Shown here: one piece after another, positions 35,901-49,373 of the stretch
Layout of the letters: each line of letters starts with the position of its first letter
Position numbering within the stretch: the stretch's first letter is position 1
NCBI GenBank assembly: GCA_002633005.1
Contig: NMRA01000020.1
Coordinates: 271,621-335,620, forward strand
DNA: 64,000 bases
Direction of reading: 5' to 3'
DNA from: Phoronis australis
Taxonomy: Eukaryota > Phoronida > Phoronidae
Position numbers and translations under genes: made by a program
Notes under the pieces: generated by a model
What the model saw: the letters and a program-made list of their open reading frames with translations, nothing else
What the model was told of the DNA's origin: nothing
The model's database searches: none

Positions 35901-38900
35901 AAATTTTCAAGGAATGATAACATATTCAAATGTCACTGTAATCAGCTGAAAGAGAAGTCATAAAGATTCCATTCATGTAAATCACCAACGATAATAGACT
36001 CGGTCCATGTGGACCAAGAAAAACACAACCGATACTGATAACGTCTTGAACACCAGCACCACATAAGAAAAGTGCTGAAAGTGAGCTACCAGGCAAATTG
36101 CGATTTCATGGGATTTCCGGACAAAAATTTAAACTTTCCACAATTTTTTTTTCAGGATATTTTCATATCTGTGGGAAACAGACGAATCATTTTCCTACAC
36201 AAAAGGTTCATATACAGTATTTTTCAGAGGTCGTGTTTTTGGGTTTTACAGTGCAATTAAGCAAAAGAAGCCGTAAACTGAGTAGACGATCTTCCTCTGT
36301 TTTTCACTCATAAAAGTACAGCTCAACTCATTTTCTAATACCACACAAGATAATAGTCTGATATAACGTGCACGCATTTTGAGAACTAGTTCTCTGCACA
36401 GAATATCTAGTTCACAAAATGCGGGATCAATTTGTCGACATGCAGGTCACTAGAGCAACCTCAGATATTGCTTAGTGACCATGCATGCGTACATTCTAGC
36501 ATGAAGGAAGTTAACAGATGGGAGTCGGAGTCATCTGGTAAAAATCCAAAGGGTCCATTTATGAGTCATTCCCAGGTAATGTGCGCTGATCGTCTGTTTC
36601 TATCGTAAGAAATGAGCCCGTACGTGATATTTAGTCCGAGGGGCAATTTAGTTGTTACTGAGTAAGAGCGACACTTCAAATTTTAAGATTGACAACAAAA
36701 AATTCACCCGAGCATCTAGGTATCTCCTATACTTCATTTATCGCTGTAGCCCCCTATGCGTCATTTGAAGGGGCAAGGAGGTTTGCAATATGTCTCCCAT
36801 AAAGCAGGAATTTTGCCACGCCACATTTGACGAGTTGAGGTCTTGCTAAGTATCGAGCCAGGCAAGGTGTGCATTATTTTGTGCTCCTCATCTGTTTGTT
36901 CCAGACTGGTTTTAAGTAATTGAAATAGACCGTACACCCCAAAAATGACATGGAAGGTGGGTACATGAGAAGTCGGTGCTTGGAACACAAGGACAAATAC
37001 TGTACATAGTACCACTCATTGACAGCAGTTACCAAGCAGGTCAATGAATGCACTACCTGTGATAGGAATACTTTGAGAAATCAAACCAGAACATGTGATG
37101 GGGTACCTAAGAATTTGCCTGTTGCTTATTCAAAGCCTCAGAAAGCTTTATTCAATAAACCTTTTTGCAATTGCTGTCACTAGCTGGTCGCAGCTACTAA
37201 CTTGTGTGCATGCCTCTTGCCAACTACTTTCAGTTTCTCATTGCTGACTACATTGCCAATATTCTGCATCAGTTTATGCTGCCCATAACCACCCATTTCG
37301 AATGCTGGACAAAAACACTGACTTTCAAAGTTAGAGCAGTTGATTGCTTCTTCTGAAAATTGCACACTCAGGTAAAGCCATACCAAGTACCAACAAACTT
37401 GATTCATAACATATGCTCGTTTTACCCCATTCCATTCCACAAGTCCCAAGCATACAAGTTGATTTGGTGACAATAAATTTTGGCTAGTCTAAAACAAAGA
37501 TTTTGAAAAAGCCAGTCAAGGTTTGTCGTAACATTGCTTGACAATACTTGAGGTTGTTAGTAAGAACACATGTTACTCGGGTCATTAGACATTTTATTTA
37601 ACGGAATGTAACAAGTTATTACCTTTTTGCGGATCCACTCAATAATAGGCACTGGCTCCACATTTTGCACAGTACATGTTAACTCTGCTGTTTTAACAAC
37701 CCGAAAATCAATTGATTCCGTTGGCTGGACAATGACGTTTTCTTCTTTGAACGGAGCTGGAGAAACAGAAACAAGAGACATTTCATCACGTTAACATCCA
37801 ATTAACAAAAAACATATGCCACGAGAAAGAAAACTAAGGAGATAGTGCTGTTTAAAGTGATGTTTAATTTGATGTTAGCTTAATGTTAAACATCGGTTAC
37901 AACAACATCTCCATAGTTTTCTTGCTGCTGTTGGAACCGATGTTTAACATCAAGTTGAGCCGATATTTAACTTAATGTTTGCATAGGCATAGCTTAAAAT
38001 TGAGAAACTTATATCATTGTTCCAATATTCCCAAGAAAAAAGGCAAATCATGAAAATCTTACGTAACGAGAGCACAATAACATCATTATTATCAACTTCA
38101 TTACATTTGCTCCAAAAAAGGGTTTGAGTGCTGAAACAGAGTGTACAAGAACATTGAATAATAACACAACTGGAGTAGGCTATACGGATAAGACCCGGCC
38201 GACTGCTTGCACCGGACACAAAACGTTATCGAACGTAGGCCTTACGCAGCATTTTAGTCAAATATTTTAAGTATTCTACACCAGACAGTATTTTGATGCA
38301 AACTGTCAGTTATGAAAACATGACTGGCATTTCATTTAGAACATCCCTGCCAAGTCACAGACATCACAGACGTATGACCCACTCATACACCGCATACACG
38401 TACGGAAGTTCTTATTTTGCACAAAAATAATGGCCAATTTTCTAATTTTAAAAAGGACACTATCTTGCTGCAGCTAATGGAAAGTTCGCCAAACATTATT
38501 TTATTACATCTACAAGAACCAAGCTTTCGTTATCTTCATTTTTGCTGAACATTTGAGGTATTTTATCACAACAAATTTCTCAACAAAATCAAACTTGAGA
38601 AAAATTTGACTTTGCCACTGGCAAGAATAGTACCGATATGCAAACACTGAAAGTCTAAAAAGGTGATTTTGACAATTATTTTTGTGCGATCTTGAAGCAA
38701 GATTACCAAAACTTTCCCTTGACAGTGATTAAAGGAAGCGCACTATGATGTGTGCAGAAAATCACCAATTTTCCAAATAACTCTATCTTGCACTGCAAAA
38801 CCTCTAAAACTGGCAATTTACAGACATTATTGTTACACACGTCATGGATGTAAATGGGTTTGTCTAAAAAACCTGATTTTTTCACCTTCTGCAACTGCAG

Positions 38901-41900
38901 AGGAGGCAGGGTAAGGGAGGTATTACACATAAAACGGGACGTTTGACTGCCTTTTAAATAGACTAAGGTTTTAGTGAAAATGAAATATACTGAAGTCAAA
39001 TGGACATTAATACTGTATCTAGTCAAAATTTCAATTTATAATACTTGAAAGTCTCGCTCTCCGAACCATGTCCATTTGAACTTGTTCCTTGAGGTTTTAT
39101 TGACAGCTTTCAGATCAAAAGTCTGATTTATTGTACTTGAAGGCTTTTCGTCTTTTTCCTACAGACAAAAAACCTATTGCGCTTCCTGATTTGTTGAAGG
39201 TGATATCATTGACCCAGTAGCCAATCACACTGCTGTTAATAGTTAATGATTCAGCAAAGCCGAGTAAAATGGCAGTGGCCTCATCACATTCGAGTTTTCA
39301 ATAAGAGGAAGATTACCCTTAAGAAAAAAGTCTACTGGAAAAAAAATTTCAAAATGAAAAAACGGCATTTCTAAATATATTATCAAAAAACGGAATTTGG
39401 CAATAAACCCAGAAAATTTACATCTCTGCAACATAAGTCCCACGAGTGATCTAGAGGAGGGGGAAGGTAAGGTGACTGCCACACCGGCCAGTCAAGAATC
39501 AACTCACTGTCAATTGTCTGGAAAAACTGTGACTTCTTATAGTCTGGGAATCCTTGCGCTTCACAAACATACTCCCCCTCATCGCAGGATGTAAACTTGC
39601 TAATTGTCAGCTTGTCCTCCATTTCACGTCCCACTTGTGAAAAGCGGTGAAGAATTTCAATGCCAGATGCCAGCTGTGTTGCTTGCTGGGTTAGAATATC
39701 AAAGTGGAACAAATCTTGAGAAACTTTGTTCTTTATTGTTGTTCTCTGCCACGCAAAGTCCAGTATTCTGTCCTTGTCACTGTCACTTCTCAACGAACAC
39801 TTGATATCCAGAGTATCATCTTTGCCCACTAGGACGCGCTGTGGGCCACTGGTTGAAAGGGAAAAGCCTACAATGAAAAAAGGACGGAAAATTAGAACTG
39901 TGATCCTAATGCTAACTCACACAATTTAAGCACCCTCTTCTGGCACTATGTTGGGGACTTGTTCTGTATCTACTGCTAGATAGTAAATGAATTTACAGTA
40001 AATTCATTTTGATTTATTATTGTTACATTCGTCATTACAGTTCCTGAAGTAAGTTGTAATGCTGACACAAAATGACAAGCTGAGAAGTATGTGATACATC
40101 ACTCCCCATATTTTATCCAACTCTGCACAGAGGTGTTGGGACTCCTAACCTTTCGAAAACTATGAAAGAAGTGAAAGAAGACTGCTGGATTCGGGGATGT
40201 GACAATTGCTTTTGTTTAAATTTGCAGCTTAATTTTAACTTGAACACTTCGCACAAAAATATAAACAACAATTTTAGTTACAGCCAGCAAAACTGGATCA
40301 CTAGTTAAAGGCGAAGGCAACCTTTTTCATGTCATTTTTAGCAAAAATAAGGGTCGTTGATCATCTGACATATTTTTTAGTTAATTGGAGTTTTTTGTAA
40401 TTTAAACAATTACTCGTCCTACAGAAAACATAATGAAATCCTTACCTTACTTTTTTTTAAAAAGAGAAGAACGATAAAATGTAACCAATTTTAGGACACA
40501 ATATGGCAGACAAGAGAAGATTGATTTTATTTTCTCATTTTTTCCACATATAAGTCTTGCCACAATAAGACGATGTTTAGAAAATTGTGGGTATGATAGT
40601 AACGCAAGAAGGGCCTAAAAATGAAACATCAATTTTGGCAATTGTCAGAAATTGGCGTGATTTTACCACAGTACCTAGAAACTGATTGTTCATAAAAATG
40701 AGGTCAAGTAACTAGAGACCCTTTACCATGCAATAACTCTGCAACTATGTAAGATACAATGTTTTACTGTGAAGTTAGTAATACTGTTCCCCTCAGTTTA
40801 GGAGTTATTCTGACAACTAAGCGTCATCTAGTAGTAGAGCAGGAAGTCATTTTGCATAGCACGTTGAGTAATTTTTTGGTAATGTAAAAATGCAGCAAAT
40901 ACATGGATAAATTGAAACAGAATGTATATATTTGAACAAAAAGATTAACAAATATTAACCAGTCACCACCCGCTGTTAGCAAATGCACTTGACCCCTGTC
41001 GATAACTTCGGTGGCATTGAATTTACCACTAAGCGTTAAATCCACTTCTTTACTCTGGAATAAACTCGCACTTTTAAATTTGATCTAAAACCAAAGTTAA
41101 GTGTTCCCACCGACTGAAACTTCGCCTACACCGAAGCTTTGGAGCCAGTGGGAAAGGTCTTTTAGCAACGAAACTAACTTCACATTTGGCAACGGGGGAA
41201 CTTTGCTTGGTAGCGTTTGACAAGTTAACATTATTCATAAGCATGGAGCACTGCTATGTTTTCATACAACTGAAAACATTTCCAGTGTTTCTGTAATAGA
41301 TTCGTCACAGTTCTCCCAACTTAAAGCCAAATCCATGAACAGTTATTTATCAAGAAGTGTACATCAGCACTGCATAAATATCAAGATTTATTTGGATTAA
41401 ACTGTAGATATTTTCTCAGAAAACATCCAACACCCCTCCTGCAGTCAAACTGACAGGATCTCCTAATTATAAGACTACTGAATGGTATAAGGGACCTTTA
41501 TAAACCATTCTCACTGAAAAACAACACAGGGTAAGTTTCAACACTGTATAATTCTGGAGTTATTTTAATTCTAGACAAAACTGACCTTTATTTGTTCTGG
41601 GTGCCTTTAAATGGGATTTATGCCAGACCAGTTGAAAAGCTCATACACCTGGTACATAATTCTATTTGCACAGGCCATAAATTGAGCTGATGTATTGAAT
41701 GTATACAGAATGTCAAAGGTAGAGAGAATAACACAGGAACAAATAGCCATTCTGTTTTTGATGTTAGGCAAATAGTTCAAGAAGAGATTGGAATGAGACT
41801 TTCTTAAACTGAAGAGGTGTTCCTGGTTTAAATAAAGCCAGAGTTCCTGGATCAGGATACACGATTCAAAATACATTTTGGCCCTGAAAGTATTTTTCAA

Positions 41901-44900
41901 GACAAGTTGACTGCATGGACCCATGACATCACCACTTTGCATCACTACAATGCATCACTGACATTACTTGCATATCAAAACCATAAAGGGGTATCTGCCA
42001 TTTCCACTTCAGGGAAGTTGACCCATCGCTCATCATATTTTAGTGGGTAAAAAGCCAGTAGCCACTTGACTTCAAAGAGGCCAGTCCCAAGTATTCTCAT
42101 TGGTACAAGCTTATCTTATCCTTACTTCACTTCCTCCTTTCCAAAATAATGTTTTGCATAAGAACAACCTTACATTTTGGTATCAAAGTGCTTTAACCTA
42201 AGATGAAGTCATCAACTCTTTGGAAGTCTGATACTAGAACATCAACCACAGGTGTTTCATTAATCACCCGAGCCAGCAAACAAAAAAGTAAGGGCTTTTA
42301 ATTAAGGTCAAATCCTGACTAAAGACTATGAGCTTGAAACCCATGGGGTTGTGCATGAATATTTGCATCCAAGCTCAGCTCTAGTGTACCCATACTACAC
42401 AATTTTGTGTTATTACCAGCCTAGCTCTTTAAAGTACCATTCAAACTACCAATTACCTACCCATGGAATGAGTAAGGGCTAGGTTGGCAGTAATGCCAAT
42501 GCCAATTGTGCTAAGGCAGTTTGACATGTGTGACAACTCACACCACATTATCCAGGTAGAGTAACTTGTTCTACAGTAAATTGCCCTAATGCAAGTCCTA
42601 GTGTGAACCCAAACCTGTGGAAAAGGCAGAAGTAATAACCAGCCACACACTTGCCAGTTACTAGCACAGCCATACAGGGTGGCTAAACCTATTTGAGCCA
42701 TCTTTGTTACATGATGGTGTGTGTGTGTGGTGTGGACAGACAGGGCTCTAGTGCAAGTTGTTCCAGGGCATGGTCATTGTTACTCATAAAGCGCGTGTAA
42801 AGTTTTTGGCTTAAAATGTAAGAAAATTCCATTTTACAACATTCTAACACAAGAAACTGTAAAAACAGAGGAAAAGAATCTATGATGTCATGAGGTATGA
42901 ACTCGTCAGTAACCTGGAAGAAGTTACTTATCATAACGAGGTTTCACCTGTCTGGCCTCAACTAGCCTGGTATTTGCACAACTGTAATTACACGTTCCCC
43001 AAGTCCACCTTTTTAGCCTTAATGAAACGCTAATCAATACAATTTCACCTGCATAATTCCAGAACAATTCGCATTGAATAAGAACGGCTGAAGCACTTAC
43101 CCATGTTTCCTGAATATTTCATGAAGAGGCCATAGATATAAACAATGTACCGAAAGCTAACCCGTACGTTTTAAAACTAATTAGATTTGCCCGCTTTACA
43201 AACCTCGCTGTCAATTGTTAATTAATATGATAACAATAAATCACAACTCAAACATATAGGATATGAATGTTGTGTAGAAAATGTTTATCATATTTCTTCT
43301 TTTGTAATATGATACGAACCCTAGTTATCTATTTAGAGAATATAACTTATATCTTATAATTTCAGAAACTATTTTTAAATAAATTCAACAAAGTATCAAC
43401 GATTCACCAACACCAGCTGACTAATAAAAAATACTAGGTCCAGTACCCTGCATTTTAAAAGCCATCACCATAGCAACATAAAGTAGGTAGGTAAAATCTC
43501 ACAAAATTGGGACACAACAAAAATTCTACCATTTAACATTTTCACTTGAAAAGTTGAACCAAACTGATGCTTTAGCATTTTTAAGTTTATACCACAGACA
43601 AATGTTTTGAGAAATTGTGGAGTTCAATACATTAATATCCTTTTAAAATTTGGCAAAACTGCTTTTGTCCGAAATTTCTGGTAGCCACTGCAATAATTTG
43701 TCTAAATTATTTCTAGTTTGTGATGTACTAATAATTACACAGCTAAACCTTCATTCAGTACTTACAGAGTCGGAGCATAACACTGAATTTCTTTCTGAAC
43801 TTGTCATGAATAGAAAAAATCATAGACACTGTTACGGCAGACAGAAGACAATTTATTCTCAGCACCAACGTATTGTTTTCATTTCTGTAGCAGGTGATTT
43901 TCGTAGTATGTTAAACCCTCACCAATTTAGGACACAATAAGGCAGACTAAGTAAAATTTCCTCCTTTCCTTTTTGTATTAAAGGTAGTAAGTCACCAAAC
44001 AAATGCTTTATCATCAAGCTCTATTGCAGCCACCATCAGGTGCTGAGCTCATTCAAAACAAAGTTCGAAACCTCCGAAAGAGTTTTTGTCCAAAACCACA
44101 CCGAAATTTAACGTTCATACAACATGCATCCGGCTGTACTTGACATATGGATCAACTTAACAATCTCAAAAGTTTTTTCTACCCTCAGGGGTTGTAACAT
44201 GCTTGAGTTAACCAGCTGTACACAGCTCACAATTGTCAGAAATTTCTACTTTAACCCACAATCTACACAGGTCAAGAGCTGGTCATATTTTGGTGACCAA
44301 CAAGAATGATAAAATGCAAAATTTGAGACAGTTCTTTATTACTGACGGTTCTTTGTTGCCGAAAGTGTTTGATTTTTTTGATTCTGAAAAATAGAATCAC
44401 GACAATCTTTACTTGGCCTTCTTTTTTCGTATTCTAGAAACTATGTATACGACCTTGGTTTTTCAGGCAACAAAACATTTGTAGCGAAAAAAATCACACA
44501 CCACACATTGGGGAAACTAAGAATAATTTGCTATTCTGTCATTTCAGATGATCAACTTTGAGCAGTGTTCTCCACAACCAGCCTTACTCACGAGTTTGGA
44601 CAAGATTCACGCTCACCTGTGTAAATTTTTTGTATATTTGGCTTAAGTCAGAGAACCGATTCCAGATTTGAAATTTCATGAAGAAATCTGCACACGTATG
44701 GTCCTCACAAGACTGACATACGGGAAAATTTAATATAAGAAGAAATACAGGAAGACAACTTTTTTCTAGTCACAATAACTTCTCGTCTATTTTGTACAAT
44801 TTAAGCAATAGCCAAAATTGTAATTTTTCCGTTTTTCTATTCTGATAACCCAGTAATACTGCACCAGATACAAATATCCGGTCCCAAGGCAGAAATCTTT

Positions 44901-47900
44901 TCAGACTTATGTTAGGATAGGAACAAAAATAGGTTTTTGAGAATAAAAATTGAACTTTAACCCTGAAAAAATAATTGCCTCGAAAAGGGTTTAACAACAA
45001 TCAAACATATAAACCTTGTTAAACAATAAGTCAACATGCTTTCACAACATAATCGACTATTGTAGAAATAACGAGACACTCTTTAACTCGGTCTGTGTAT
45101 TGACTGAACATAGTGCTAACATAAAAAACATGGCAAAAATATACCACCATGTATTAGCTTCAAGGCTTGCATCATTTAACTTACTACAAAGTACAGCTCA
45201 ACGGAAAGCATGAACTCTTCCATAATCAGAATATCTTTTCCTAGAAACTGAGAAATATTCTCAACAAAACCATAAAGACAGATCTTCTAAGAGATAAAAA
45301 GAGAGGTAGGGAAATTGGATATTTGGCCTACTTTACTCAATTGATGTCATAGTGTGAACCTTTTACTGCACACTGTGAGCCTCGATGGGGGGGGGGGGTT
45401 GTATTTCCTTAGGCAAGACATTCTCATGGACCAGAAAGACTGAGTTATCTTGCAAAACTAAAACATTCCAGCTTCGAAACTAATATTGTGAGGCAGCCAT
45501 TGCAGTGACCCCGCATTGCTAAGGTGTATAGGTCACTCACAAGACACCAGGTCATTCGCAAGGAACGAGGTCACTCACAAGACAGTCCCCTATCCCTCTC
45601 AGTACCATGATTCTGCATGATCTCCCTTTTCACGTAAGAAACTCAAACATGCAAAACGGAACCCAGGTTTCAGGGTTATAGATCCAGAGGCAAGATCAAG
45701 ATTACCATCCTACTTCCACTGCTTGGTTGGGAAAACTGTAAGTGGCCAGTTAATGACACCTACATACACCACAAAACTACTCAATTAGTGCCAAAAATAA
45801 GTACATGAAAACATAGCCTTCCTTGCAAGCTTAAAAGATAACCAATCAAATTCTTTTTAAGTACAGTAATTCAACTGTCAGTACATTGACAAGCCATTAC
45901 CACTCACATGACACGTTACAAACTCAGCTCTCTTGCTCTACCGTTTGTTGCCAAACATGGAACTTGCCACACAATGTGCAAAGTAATTGTTTTTCATTTC
46001 TTTTATTTTTACCCTGAGCTTTAAATTCCCATGACTTTCACATGTGTGAATAATTGAACACAAAACACAACATCATTTGGGCATTTTGGGCAACCTGGGG
46101 GTACTGAACTGGAATACTCTACTTTATTTCCTAAAAACAATTTTGCCAAAACAACTATTTTTACATATTTTTCAATAGGCTAAAGACCTTTTTTCAAAAA
46201 TAATAGGAGCTTCAGCAAATGATGCTTCATGACATCTACACACTGCAAACTGTGCTTGTAATAGACTGCTTCATGACATCTACACACTGCAAACTGTGCT
46301 TGTAATAGACTTAAATGTAAGCAATCTTAACTTTCCTGGAAAAATTTGACAAAATAGAATTTCACTTGTCAGCCATATTGGGTGTTAAATATAAGTGGAG
46401 ACTAAACTGACAGACAACCTTATGGTAGTTTTGGGACATTAATACAGCAGCAGCAGTGATTAGCAAATAGTGCTTCCAGATGTGAAGGATGGTAATAGAA
46501 CATGTTAATAGGATTCATAGCCACTCAGCACAAACCTCAGGTCAACAGTCATACCATTATCACCAAGTAATTAGCTTTTCCAAGCTGTGCCGGGTACGAA
46601 AACAAAAGAGGTCAGAACAATAGCGGGCGCCAACCGCATCAAAATGTTACACAAAAATTTAAACACAAGGGCACAAGTGGAAATAAGTTTTTGTCATTTT
46701 TTAATAAAATATGAATAGTATTACCGTAAACAGACACGTGAGTATTTCAAAGCTCTATAACACAGTTACCGTAATATCAGACAAAGTTTTGAGAACTTGT
46801 AGGCGTTCACAGCATTGTTAGAAGCTTTTGAAACATGAAGAAAGCTAGATCAAATCTGGCAATTTTCGTCAGAAATCAGTGAGATTTTAATTTACAATGA
46901 TTATCATTACCACCAATTTTTACTGAAGTGCTAGTTAACAAAAACTGCAACTTTCAACTCTCAACAAATTTTGCTGAACACCCATATAGGACTAGGAATT
47001 ATCTTTCTGTTTGACAGGAAGATGGTGTTTTGATACATCCTGTTGACCCTCAAGCACCAAGATGAGGGGTATTACATTAGGTAATAGGTTACTGTACAGT
47101 TTCTTCCACAGAGGCATAAACTCCACGGCACCCTCTTAAAATTCCAAAATCCCAACCCTTTGCTGGGACTTCCGTACTGTTGTTAATTTGAACCATTTAA
47201 TTATTTTTTTGGAGGCTTTTTTTATTTTCGATTCGATTCTTGTTTGTCGAATTAATTCTTTTTTTCCCTCAAATATAACTAGTCAACTTATCACTCGTTA
47301 CAATTTTATCAACAAAATTGTTAAATATGGAAAGATTCCAACTAACGAACAATCCTAAGATGTTTATTTGTTCAATATCTCAATAATACTCTTTGTGAGA
47401 CACCTACAATAAGTAAGCCCTTTTGTATGCACTCAAAGGTGGTTTCCTTCTCTAGAGAGTTTTGACAGGAAAGGCAGAATTTTGTAGAGGAACTAGTAGG
47501 AAAACAATTACCTTTATACATCTTCAAAGGGTGTGCCTCGTGCCCACATTTGTATGGTAAAATGGCACCAGTTTAAGACACAACATGATGGACTGGTGAA
47601 ATTTGAACTTCATTTTCTCATTATAAAAATTGTACACTATACAGAACCAGAATGATGCTTTCCCTGTACTAACAGACAATATTTAAAAAATTAAGGTATT
47701 CACAACAATGGAAAAAGCCTGTGAAAAAATGAAAAAGTGTGTTTTTGGGGCAATTATTTTTATCCAAAACTGGTAAAACTTTACCATACTTCGGCCAGTT
47801 TTAACTGCGGAATCACTTGTCAAGTACTGGCATTGTGATGTGAATTGTGTTGCTCCCTCAAGATACTCGGGAGAACTACTTCCATTCTGAGACTGCCTGA

Positions 47901-49042
47901 ATTGATAGTGGCTTCCTTTTCAACAACAAACCACAAATGGGATGTTATAAATCCGAGTCTGAGGTTTTCCTTTTCTTCTTTCCGTTGTTTTTTATTGCAG
48001 AGGAGACATACTCTAACTAAGAATGTGGTTGGTTAAGATACCAAGATCCAGATTTATAAATAAAGTAAATCAGTTTGTTTGACATTCCACATCCTATTGA
48101 AGCTCAGCACATTATTGGGAACAAGACACCCCAACCTTTTTACAGGGAAACGAAGTAGCTGATGGCCAATCACTTTTTTCCTCTTCAGACTTAACAGTGG
48201 TCTTCACAGGAAGCACGCTTTCAGGTTATAGGCCCTGAATTATGGGCATTACGCACTTAGTGACCCAAGTAAGTTGCAGGCATTGAGAGACTGTAGGGGG
48301 AATCAAAATGGACACCCTTACTCAATGAAGCCTTGTTCAGGATTTGGACACCCAAGACGGCCATTATTTCAAGTTTGTAAAATTTTAGCCTCTTCGTTGA
48401 TTTTTTCTCGAGAGACAAATTTGAAAGCACAGTAAAATATGTTTTGGGCCTACAAACTTTATGGAATTGGACGTATTAAAGTAAAAAGGAAGGTGTTGAC
48501 AATGGGTTCAGTGTTGCTTGGTGAAAAGGGTGCAGTAAGCCCAAAATAATACTACTGCATCACTTCCTGCAAGCACCTTATCATAGTAATGAGTCAAGTG
48601 AACAAAACTATCTGCCCAATCACTGTCTGTTTACAGAGCCAATACGTCACGCTGCATTAATTTTTGACAAAACAGACAAAAGCTAGACAGTATTACATGC
48701 CTCAAAGGTGGGTAGACATATTAAAACTGCAGTAGCTATAGGCCTACTTGGTGATGCCCATGCATAAGGATTTGAAAAATGTGCACTGAATGCCTCGCAT
48801 GTTGACTTTGCTGGGGCGTTCACAGTTGTGTATTGGGCTACTAAGATTCCTTTCCCAATTATCAACACCAGATACAAGATTATGATGTTCTGATCAGAAA
48901 ACAGTAACGTTTGGAAACACTAAAAACAATTTAACAATTTAAGTGAGACTCAATTCGTTAAATTAACCATTAAGGTAATACCTGCAAGTCCCGAGCTTAT
49001 CCACAACTTTAACAACATCAGGAGAAATAGGCCACCCATCAT
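32956..49042 (-). CDS. Ig-superfamily single-pass receptor / cell-adhesion protein (V + C2 domains)
   Basis: Five exons on the minus strand, 49042-48982, 39867-39508, 37756-37623, 34747-34519 and 33311-32956, join in phase to 1140 nt (379 aa). Exon 1 is a signal peptide (MMGG, then an L/M-rich core, ending SSGLAG). Exon 2 is a V-like Ig domain with Cys in LDIKCSL, Trp in DFAWQR and the DEGEYVCEAQ strand. Exons 3 and 4 form a C2-like domain (AELTCTV, IIEWIRKK, TYHCQISG) with an intron just after the Trp strand. Exon 5 holds the membrane span (about residues 268-290, ending VVLCRRRKSRRRR) and a roughly 90-residue cytoplasmic tail. The tail has a PPEY (PPxY) motif, an acidic DEEEED run and the C-terminus NVLL, which could be a class II PDZ ligand. 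The architecture resembles the CTX/JAM/nectin-like adhesion group, but I cannot name an orthologue. Confidence 0.9.
33312..39507 (-). other. Introns of the Ig receptor between exons 2 and 5
   Basis: Intervals 33312-34518, 34748-37622 and 37757-39507. They are AT-rich and contain one hairpin MITE (36355-36432). No further Ig exon was found, and the phases of the listed exons already match without one. Confidence 0.6.
36355..36432. mobile_element. Hairpin MITE sharing its left end with 29962-30064
   Basis: Starts ATAGTCTGATATAACGTGC, then CGCATTTTG and GAACTAG pair with CTAGTTC and CAAAATGCG around a 17-nt loop. Lies in the Ig receptor intron 34748-37622. Confidence 0.65.
40473..40667. mobile_element. 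MITE, GGTAAAAT-ended family, copy C
   Basis: Left GATAAAATGTAACCAATTTT with GGACACAATATGGCAGACAA following; right GGCAATTGTCAG, ATTGGCGTGATTTTACC. About 195 bp. Confidence 0.75.
42470..42790. repeat. Dispersed repeat related to 2030-3000
   Basis: Shares CTAGTGCAAGTTG (42748-42760 and 2288-2300), GAGTAACTTG, TAGTGTGAAC and a GGCAGAAGTAATAACCAGCC segment that resembles the reverse complement of 2755-2785. Contains a short (GT)n run at 42718-42736. Confidence 0.45.
43910..44112. mobile_element. MITE, GGTAAAAT-ended family, decayed copy E
   Basis: Left TTAAACCCTCACCAATTTAG followed by GACACAATAAGGCAGACTAA; right TTTTTGTCCAAAACCACACC then GAAATTTAAC. About 200 bp. Confidence 0.55.
45388..45399 (+). 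repeat. Poly-G tract
   Basis: Uninterrupted run of about eleven G in AT-rich intron DNA; a likely weak point for sequencing accuracy. Confidence 0.8.
46223..46310. repeat. Perfect 44-bp tandem duplication
   Basis: TGCTTCATGACATCTACACA and the following 24 bases are repeated exactly at 46267-46310. The absence of mismatches indicates a recent event. It lies in the first intron of the Ig receptor. Confidence 0.92.
47556..47785. mobile_element. MITE, GGTAAAAT-ended family, copy B
   Basis: Left GGTAAAATGGCACCAGTTTA followed by AGACACAACATG; right GGCAATTATTTTTATCCAAA then ACTGGTAAAACTTTACC. The inverted ends match over about 20 bases. About 230 bp. Confidence 0.75.
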
Positions 49043-49373
49043 GGACACTGAAGGGAAATTTTTGACCTTGATAAAATTACTGTTCAGGGGTAAATTACTC
49101 CATTTCAGCACATCAGCCTGAGACGTTGTACACCTGGGTATGCGCTGAACACTTAATGTCGCGTTCCAGTCATAATTTTCACGAAATAGAAGCTAACAAT
49201 TTGAGAACTTCGCAGCTCGCTCTCTCCCGTGAGAACTTTAAACTGCCATTAATTAACGACCAATCAAATGTGGGGTTCTAGGAAATTGTCGGCAGGTCAA
49301 CTGAAATCAGCCAATCAACGACCTTGTTTTCTATAGATTGTGTTGCCGCCTGGCGGAACAAACAACCTTGATT
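49043..49373. promoter_or_regulatory. Bidirectional promoter region with CCAAT boxes
   Basis: Only 331 bp separate the receptor start codon (minus, 49042) from the plus-strand ATG at 49374. CCAATCA occurs at about 49260 and 49311. No TATA box is evident. The arrangement suggests a shared, CCAAT-driven divergent promoter. Confidence 0.55.

Larger units (their letters stand above)
39868..48981 (-). other. 9.1-kb first intron of the Ig receptor
   Basis: Separates the signal-peptide exon from the first Ig domain. It is filled with dispersed repeats, including several GGTAAAAT-ended MITEs. No other coding exon is supported. Confidence 0.7.

Noticed and set aside
43090-43130. Minus-strand ATGAAATATTCAGGAAACATGG with strong GTAAGTG donor as first exon of the Ig receptor
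   Set aside because: Its short peptide (MKYSGNMG) is not a signal sequence; 48982-49042 encodes a clear one in the same phase. It may still be an alternative exon.
48683-48877. Hydrophobic minus-strand ORF near the receptor promoter
   Set aside because: It opens at TTG rather than ATG, has no upstream in-frame ATG and lies inside the first intron of the accepted model.
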